Shown here one piece after another: positions 60,034-64,000 of a DNA stretch of 64,000 nucleotides. The stretch's first letter is position 1. Every line of letters begins with the position of its first letter. The DNA lies in the NCBI RefSeq assembly GCF_046591575.1, contig NZ_JBIQWA010000004.1, forward strand, positions 479,400 to 543,399, given 5' to 3'. The translations under genes and the position numbers were made by a program. The notes below the pieces were generated by a model. The model was not told where the DNA came from. It was given only the letters and a program-made list of their open reading frames with translations, and did no database searches. Source of the DNA: Marivita sp046591575 (lineage in GTDB: Bacteria; Pseudomonadota; Alphaproteobacteria; Rhodobacterales; Rhodobacteraceae).

Positions 60034-62574
60034 TCAGACCAACGCTTCGATCTGTTTGGCTTCAACCATCGCACTGATTTCAGTGTAAAGGTCGACGGGC
60101 TGTCCTGGCGCGGAAATCGAAATCACCAACGCATAGCGCCCCTTGTCATTGAAACGCTTCTGCCCTGAATGGGTCTTCCACCACCCGGTGACAGGATAGA
60201 CCGCAATCGCGTCGTGCAACGCGAGGTCAATCGCCTTGCCCCGCCACAGGTCACAGTGGAGCGAACCGGCTTGCACCGCTTTTGGGCCAAGGAGCCAACA
60301 ATCCTTTTCCGTCTCCGCAGGCGGGGTGCCCTTTTCCTGATGCCCAGAAACGCGCCGTAGGAACTGTTGTTTTGTATCCGAGCGTTTCTTTATGGCAAAT
60401 CGAAGCCCGAACGAACGGTAAGTCTCGGGGCGGGTTGCGGCGCGGCCAGAAAGATTCGGCTCAATGAAATAGGAAAGAGTGACCTTCATCATGACAATGC
60501 CATTTTCAATCTCTTCCAGGGCTGCCTTCGGCCACGGGAGGTCATAAAAGTGCATTTCGTTGAAAACTGGCGGGCCGCCTGCATCACTGGGGGCGAAGGG
60601 CTGAATCGGAGCCTGCGCCACAAGCGTCACATCGTTCTGCGCCGAGAACACGGCTCGTTGAAGGTTCGGAACACCATAACCGAACTCACGCAGGGCCTTT
60701 TGCTTCTTTCCTTTGCTCCCGCCTTTCCAATGCGCACCGCGCGGACCAATAAAGTGCTTTCGAATCGGCTCGGGCCACGAGGCAGAATCTACAGTCAACG
60801 CCCGGTGCGTCTCGGGCCACAGATCAGGCAGGGCAGCCTGCAAGCCACCCACGAAATTCCCCGCCATCCCTGCAGCCGCACTGGTCGCCCAAAATGGCAC
60901 AAGCGGTTGGTTGAACACATCGGAGCCGGGGGCAAGCAGTGATAAGGACGGTTGCCAAAGGCAGAAATTGAATGCATCAACCGACATGTTGCCAGCTTCG
61001 AACAAAACCTCGGGCTTGATCGGCGTCAAATCATTTGCAAGTTCTGTTGAGCCTAGGCTGAAAGGGCTTCGATGATTTGCCGGAACCGCCACACCAAGGC
61101 CCGGCGGCGTGACAGGAGGTGTTTCTTTTCGAGTAAACCCACCAATGGTGAGCGAGTTCCAGCTTTGCGATGGGTCTTCTAACGGATGCGTTTGAATTAC
61201 GTCATCCAGCATTCCGCCGAGCATATTTCCGGCAGCAACCACAACCATGCGCTTAGGGCGTTCTGCGGCTTGGACCCCCGGCTCCTGATCACCGGGCATT
61301 GCCCCTGAGGTAATTTGATCTAGAGCTCCACTCCAAGTTGACGGACGGTCGGGTGGGTAGAAACCAGATGAATTTGCGATACAAAAGACCCGCCGCACAT
61401 TCGGTCGCTCTACCTCGACAAGAGACACGGCACCCTCAGTGACCACACCACGATTGGGCGGTGCAGTATCCGCAAATCCGGGCGGCGGCAGGAGCTTCAT
61501 TGACTCGACTGCATGGGAAAGCTCCACCTGCCGCATGTCGTTCATTAGGGCCTCTAAGTCCCCATAGAGCGCCAGTCCGGCCAGCGGCGTGCCATGTCCG
61601 CCATCTGGATGGTGATCATCGGTCCCCCAAGCCGCATCATAGGCCCAAGCCCCGCGCAGCCCGGGAGCGATCAGCGGGTGCCCACCCGCAACACCAGTGT
61701 CCAATGTGCAGACCGCATTTGCGTCCGCAGGCGGCGGGTTAACCCGATTCACAAGATCGGCAACCCAATCCTCCGGTCCGACACCATTGCCCTGCCTGTC
61801 GAGGAAAGGCTCAATCGTGGCGGTTGACCTTCGCACTTCCACAAGCGCTCCCAGCACCCTGCCAGCGAAATCCGCTGCCGTGGCCGCCAATCCGTGCACG
61901 AAAAGAACGGTCGTATCCGGGAAAAAGAGGCGGTCCTGATGAACCTCAAGGTCTGCATGCTGAGCCGCCGCAGAGACACCTTCGGCTATATTCGCGCCAC
62001 CGCGCACCCAGAGTTCCCACCAAACGGCATCGGAAGAATCGAAGTCCGCCGGACCAACGAAGAGGGACCGTGCCACTGCGGATTGGATCGTCTCAATCCG
62101 CTCAAATCGGTCAAGGTCCTGCCGTGCCTGGTTTCCAGGGTCTTTTCCATACCCCTGAAGCCTGCCCCGCAGAAAAGCGCGGGCGTCATCCGGTACAAAA
62201 ATGAGGGCGCTTTCCGTTCGGTCGTCTCGCCGATCTGATCGAAGCACCACCACATCTTCCTGCGGAAACTCGAAGTTCTTAGGCAGTTTCACCGCGCCAG
62301 AGCGGGCAGATTGCGGCGGCATGGTGCCCACCTCAACAATCTTCCCGGGCTTCAGCCCCTCGACGGGCAAACGGTTGTCGTGCCCCGCCCCAGGTATCTC
62401 ACCCAACGCGGCAGCCAATTGGTCGAGAAGGTTCTGGGCGTGTGCCGCGTAATCTTCCCGAAGCGGCTTCTTGTCCATCTTTTGCTTCGGGTAGGAATAA
62501 CCAACCTCGTCCCGGAACACGTCGAACGGGATGTGTACATGCTTACGCGCGTCGAAATCACTTTGATCCGCCAT
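60034..62574 (-). CDS. ietS: IetS-type subtilisin-like serine protease
   Basis: The 846-residue protein has an N-terminal domain of about 280 residues, then an S8 subtilase domain with Asp292 (CTLDTG), His327 (DGGHGT), oxyanion Asn450 (AAGN) and Ser565 (WATSAAAG). A C-terminal domain of about 200 residues follows. No signal peptide is present, so it acts in the cytoplasm. Paired with the AAA ATPase 54 bases upstream, it matches IetAS, first described as a plasmid stability/incompatibility pair in Agrobacterium and later as anti-phage defence. The protease is the likely toxic effector. Confidence 0.88.
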   Translation of the reverse strand: MADQSDFDARKHVHIPFDVFRDEVGYSYPKQKMDKKPLREDYAAHAQNLLDQLAAALGEIPGAGHDNRLPVEGLKPGKIVEVGTMPPQSARSGAVKLPKNFEFPQEDVVVLRSDRRDDRTESALIFVPDDARAFLRGRLQGYGKDPGNQARQDLDRFERIETIQSAVARSLFVGPADFDSSDAVWWELWVRGGANIAEGVSAAAQHADLEVHQDRLFFPDTTVLFVHGLAATAADFAGRVLGALVEVRRSTATIEPFLDRQGNGVGPEDWVADLVNRVNPPPADANAVCTLDTGVAGGHPLIAPGLRGAWAYDAAWGTDDHHPDGGHGTPLAGLALYGDLEALMNDMRQVELSHAVESMKLLPPPGFADTAPPNRGVVTEGAVSLVEVERPNVRRVFCIANSSGFYPPDRPSTWSGALDQITSGAMPGDQEPGVQAAERPKRMVVVAAGNMLGGMLDDVIQTHPLEDPSQSWNSLTIGGFTRKETPPVTPPGLGVAVPANHRSPFSLGSTELANDLTPIKPEVLFEAGNMSVDAFNFCLWQPSLSLLAPGSDVFNQPLVPFWATSAAAGMAGNFVGGLQAALPDLWPETHRALTVDSASWPEPIRKHFIGPRGAHWKGGSKGKKQKALREFGYGVPNLQRAVFSAQNDVTLVAQAPIQPFAPSDAGGPPVFNEMHFYDLPWPKAALEEIENGIVMMKVTLSYFIEPNLSGRAATRPETYRSFGLRFAIKKRSDTKQQFLRRVSGHQEKGTPPAETEKDCWLLGPKAVQAGSLHCDLWRGKAIDLALHDAIAVYPVTGWWKTHSGQKRFNDKGRYALVISISAPGQPVDLYTEISAMVEAKQIEALV

Positions 62575-62627
62575 CAGACCCTGCTTCCAATTTTATTGGG
62601 TTCACCATTCACGCTCAGCGTGCACGG

Positions 62628-63638
62628 CTATAGGTTCGCGCCTTTGCGAAACTTCCCCTTAAGGGTCTGGCGATCATGCAGGGCCGAGCGCAGGGAGTCA
62701 GCCGAAATCTTTGTCACGCCGTCAATAATTGCGTCCTTCACCACAGAGTCCGTGGCGCGTACAAGCTCGCCCGGGCTCAACCCGGCCAATGCCGGCTCCA
62801 ATGAGGACCAAGACCTCGCGCTCAACTTGAACTTGCCAAGCCGCTTTTCAATAATCGCCCGCGCCGCTTCGGTTTTGGGCTGCGAATATTCCACCACCTC
62901 GTCAAACCGGCGAGCCAAGGCCTCGTCTAGAATTTCAACATGGTTTGTCGCGGCCAGCACAACGCTATCCGTCGAATTCGGTTCTTCCATGAATGCGAGA
63001 ACCGAATTCAGGACCCGGCGAATTTCGCCAATGTCGTTCGGATCACCTCGGCGAGCGCCTATAGCGTCGAACTCGTCTAGAAGATACACGCCACGCATCT
63101 GGGCAATTTGATCGAACAGCATCCGGAGCTTGCCTGCGGTCTCCCCGAAGAACCGGCTGAAAAGGGACTCAAGCCGAACGGTGAACAAGGGCAACCGAAG
63201 CTCACCGGCCAACGCCGAGGCCGTCATTGTCTTGCCTGTTCCGGGAGGCCCAACGAGAAGCAAATGGGTTGTGGGCTTCTGACCGAATTGACGCAACGTG
63301 GCGCGTTCTTCTTGCTGACGGACCACACGGGCGAGTCGGTTCCGCACATCGTCGGTCAGCACCATGCTGCCCAAGGTAATCTTTGGGAAAGTGCTCTCGA
63401 CAAGCCCCTGAAGTTCGGCCCGTGGGCGAGCCATCGGAATCGGCGTCTGTACCCCTGTCGGAGCGCCAAGCCGCCGCTGATCGCGCGCCTTCTGCACGAC
63501 ACGCTTTAGCTTCTCCGCGTCATCGGCCCGCCCCTCGCGCGCCTGTTGCGCGGCGATCTGCAAAGCCACTGAAAGGAACTGATCTTCGTCGCCCTCGATG
63601 TGCGAATTGAGGAGGGCAAGAATCTGTCGTGTAGTCAT
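62628..63638 (-). CDS. ietA: IetA-type AAA ATPase
   Basis: The 336-residue protein has Walker A GPPGTGKT (residues 130-137), Walker B VYLLDEFDAIG, sensor AATNH and arginine finger RRFDE, in the spastin/katanin-like AAA class. An N-terminal region of about 90 residues is helical. ATG 63638 follows a GGAGGAG site; ATG 63668 is less good. In IetAS the ATPase restrains or activates the protease. Confidence 0.9.
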   Translation of the reverse strand: MTTRQILALLNSHIEGDEDQFLSVALQIAAQQAREGRADDAEKLKRVVQKARDQRRLGAPTGVQTPIPMARPRAELQGLVESTFPKITLGSMVLTDDVRNRLARVVRQQEERATLRQFGQKPTTHLLLVGPPGTGKTMTASALAGELRLPLFTVRLESLFSRFFGETAGKLRMLFDQIAQMRGVYLLDEFDAIGARRGDPNDIGEIRRVLNSVLAFMEEPNSTDSVVLAATNHVEILDEALARRFDEVVEYSQPKTEAARAIIEKRLGKFKLSARSWSSLEPALAGLSPGELVRATDSVVKDAIIDGVTKISADSLRSALHDRQTLKGKFRKGANL

Positions 63639-63703
63639 CACCTGCTCCTCCTTTCCGAAAAAGCTCATTGCTCCAAGGCCTGCGTCGAAATCAAGATGAC
63701 GGT

Positions 63704-64000
63704 TCAGCTTGCGATAGCTTCTACCTCAAACGGAGAATCTGCACCATCGAAAAGGTCGTGGAGCGACTCCAGAACTTGAGAGAGTGGCGATAATGTGTTC
63801 AGTGCGGTCGCTTCAATCTCGAATGTCGGAAATAGCTGAACTTCCTCCGATTTTTCGCTCCCGCGGCAAACGGCAGCTTCCCGCCGATTCTGTGGAAAAA
63901 CTAACGTTTGCGAGCGCAGAAAGTGATGCGCTGAACAGAGCGCGAGCGCCTTTCTGGTCAGGCTTTGCGCGTTTGCTGCGGTGCGGGAAAGATCTTGGCC
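63704..64000 (-). CDS. C-terminal part of an unknown gene at right edge
   Basis: The minus frame is open from base 64000 to a TGA at 63706-63704, giving 98 residues without a start in the window. It ends VLESLHDLFDGADSPFEVEAIAS, with acidic, normal protein composition. It lies 65 bases before ietA on the same strand and may be in the same operon. No family recognised. Confidence 0.45.
   Translation of the reverse strand, partial: GQDLSRTAANAQSLTRKALALCSAHHFLRSQTLVFPQNRREAAVCRGSEKSEEVQLFPTFEIEATALNTLSPLSQVLESLHDLFDGADSPFEVEAIAS

Noticed and set aside
1..64000. CRISPR arrays, tRNA and rRNA genes
   Set aside because: No regularly spaced repeats or recognisable RNA gene sequence were seen when reading both strands; a covariance search would be needed to exclude a tRNA fully.

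Overview
The window reads as an alphaproteobacterial replicon segment, most likely from a Rhodobacterales (Roseobacter-type) bacterium. The PhyR/NepR/EcfG general stress response (GSR) and HWE-family histidine kinases are alphaproteobacterial, and the respiratory and sugar genes fit a marine or halotolerant heterotroph. This is inferred from gene families and general GC character. No rRNA, tRNA, phage structural gene or CRISPR array was seen.

Layout. 1-8.8 kb (minus): the 5' end of otsA behind a truncated galU remnant, then an eight-gene operon encoding a gluconate-dehydrogenase-like GMC flavoprotein with its small subunit, a diheme and a monoheme cytochrome c, a caa3-type oxidase (CoxB with fused cytochrome c, CoxA with a C-terminal membrane extension), a small membrane protein and a CtaG-like assembly factor. 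8.8-16.9 kb (plus): a cation exchanger, then symporter-MscS-symporter-SDR, then a second SDR. 17-22.6 kb: an SDR/GH13 operon, TrkHA and HdeD. 22.6-33 kb: the GSR core, with nepR-ecfG, a second nepR, phyR and a third nepR with a second ecfG, mixed with a PLD-family protein, a VTT/DedA-like protein, OtsB, DUF3140, PRC-barrel proteins, DegP and a GNAT enzyme. 33-36 kb: small envelope and stress proteins (Pmp3, holin-like, DUF3618, DUF883-like). 36-54.4 kb: two very large CheB-CheR-PAS-HWE kinases, two single-domain response regulators, a GalU/sucrose-phosphate-synthase-like/glycosyltransferase operon, a sulfotransferase and STAS-type small genes. 54.6-58.3 kb: a GAF-Fis regulator with aldehyde and alcohol dehydrogenases. 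58.3-60 kb: remnant DNA (IS fragment, tandem repeat, hypothetical gene). 60-64 kb: an AAA ATPase plus subtilase pair matching IetAS, a plasmid-stability and defence module.

The main result is regulatory. Reading intergenic regions for the EcfG promoter (GGAAC, 16-17 bp, CGTT) gives 14 exact matches, each on the correct strand just upstream of a gene, plus seven one-mismatch candidates at useful positions and one weaker one that would be leaderless. By simple base arithmetic about one exact match would be expected in 64 kb on both strands. The window therefore appears to hold the GSR switch together with a large part of its own regulon: trehalose and UDP-glucose/sucrose-type synthesis, K+ uptake, envelope proteins, DegP, HdeD and, unexpectedly, a complete dehydrogenase-cytochrome-oxidase chain. 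phyR and nepR-ecfG are driven by two overlapping divergent EcfG promoters, so the switch is autoregulated in both directions.
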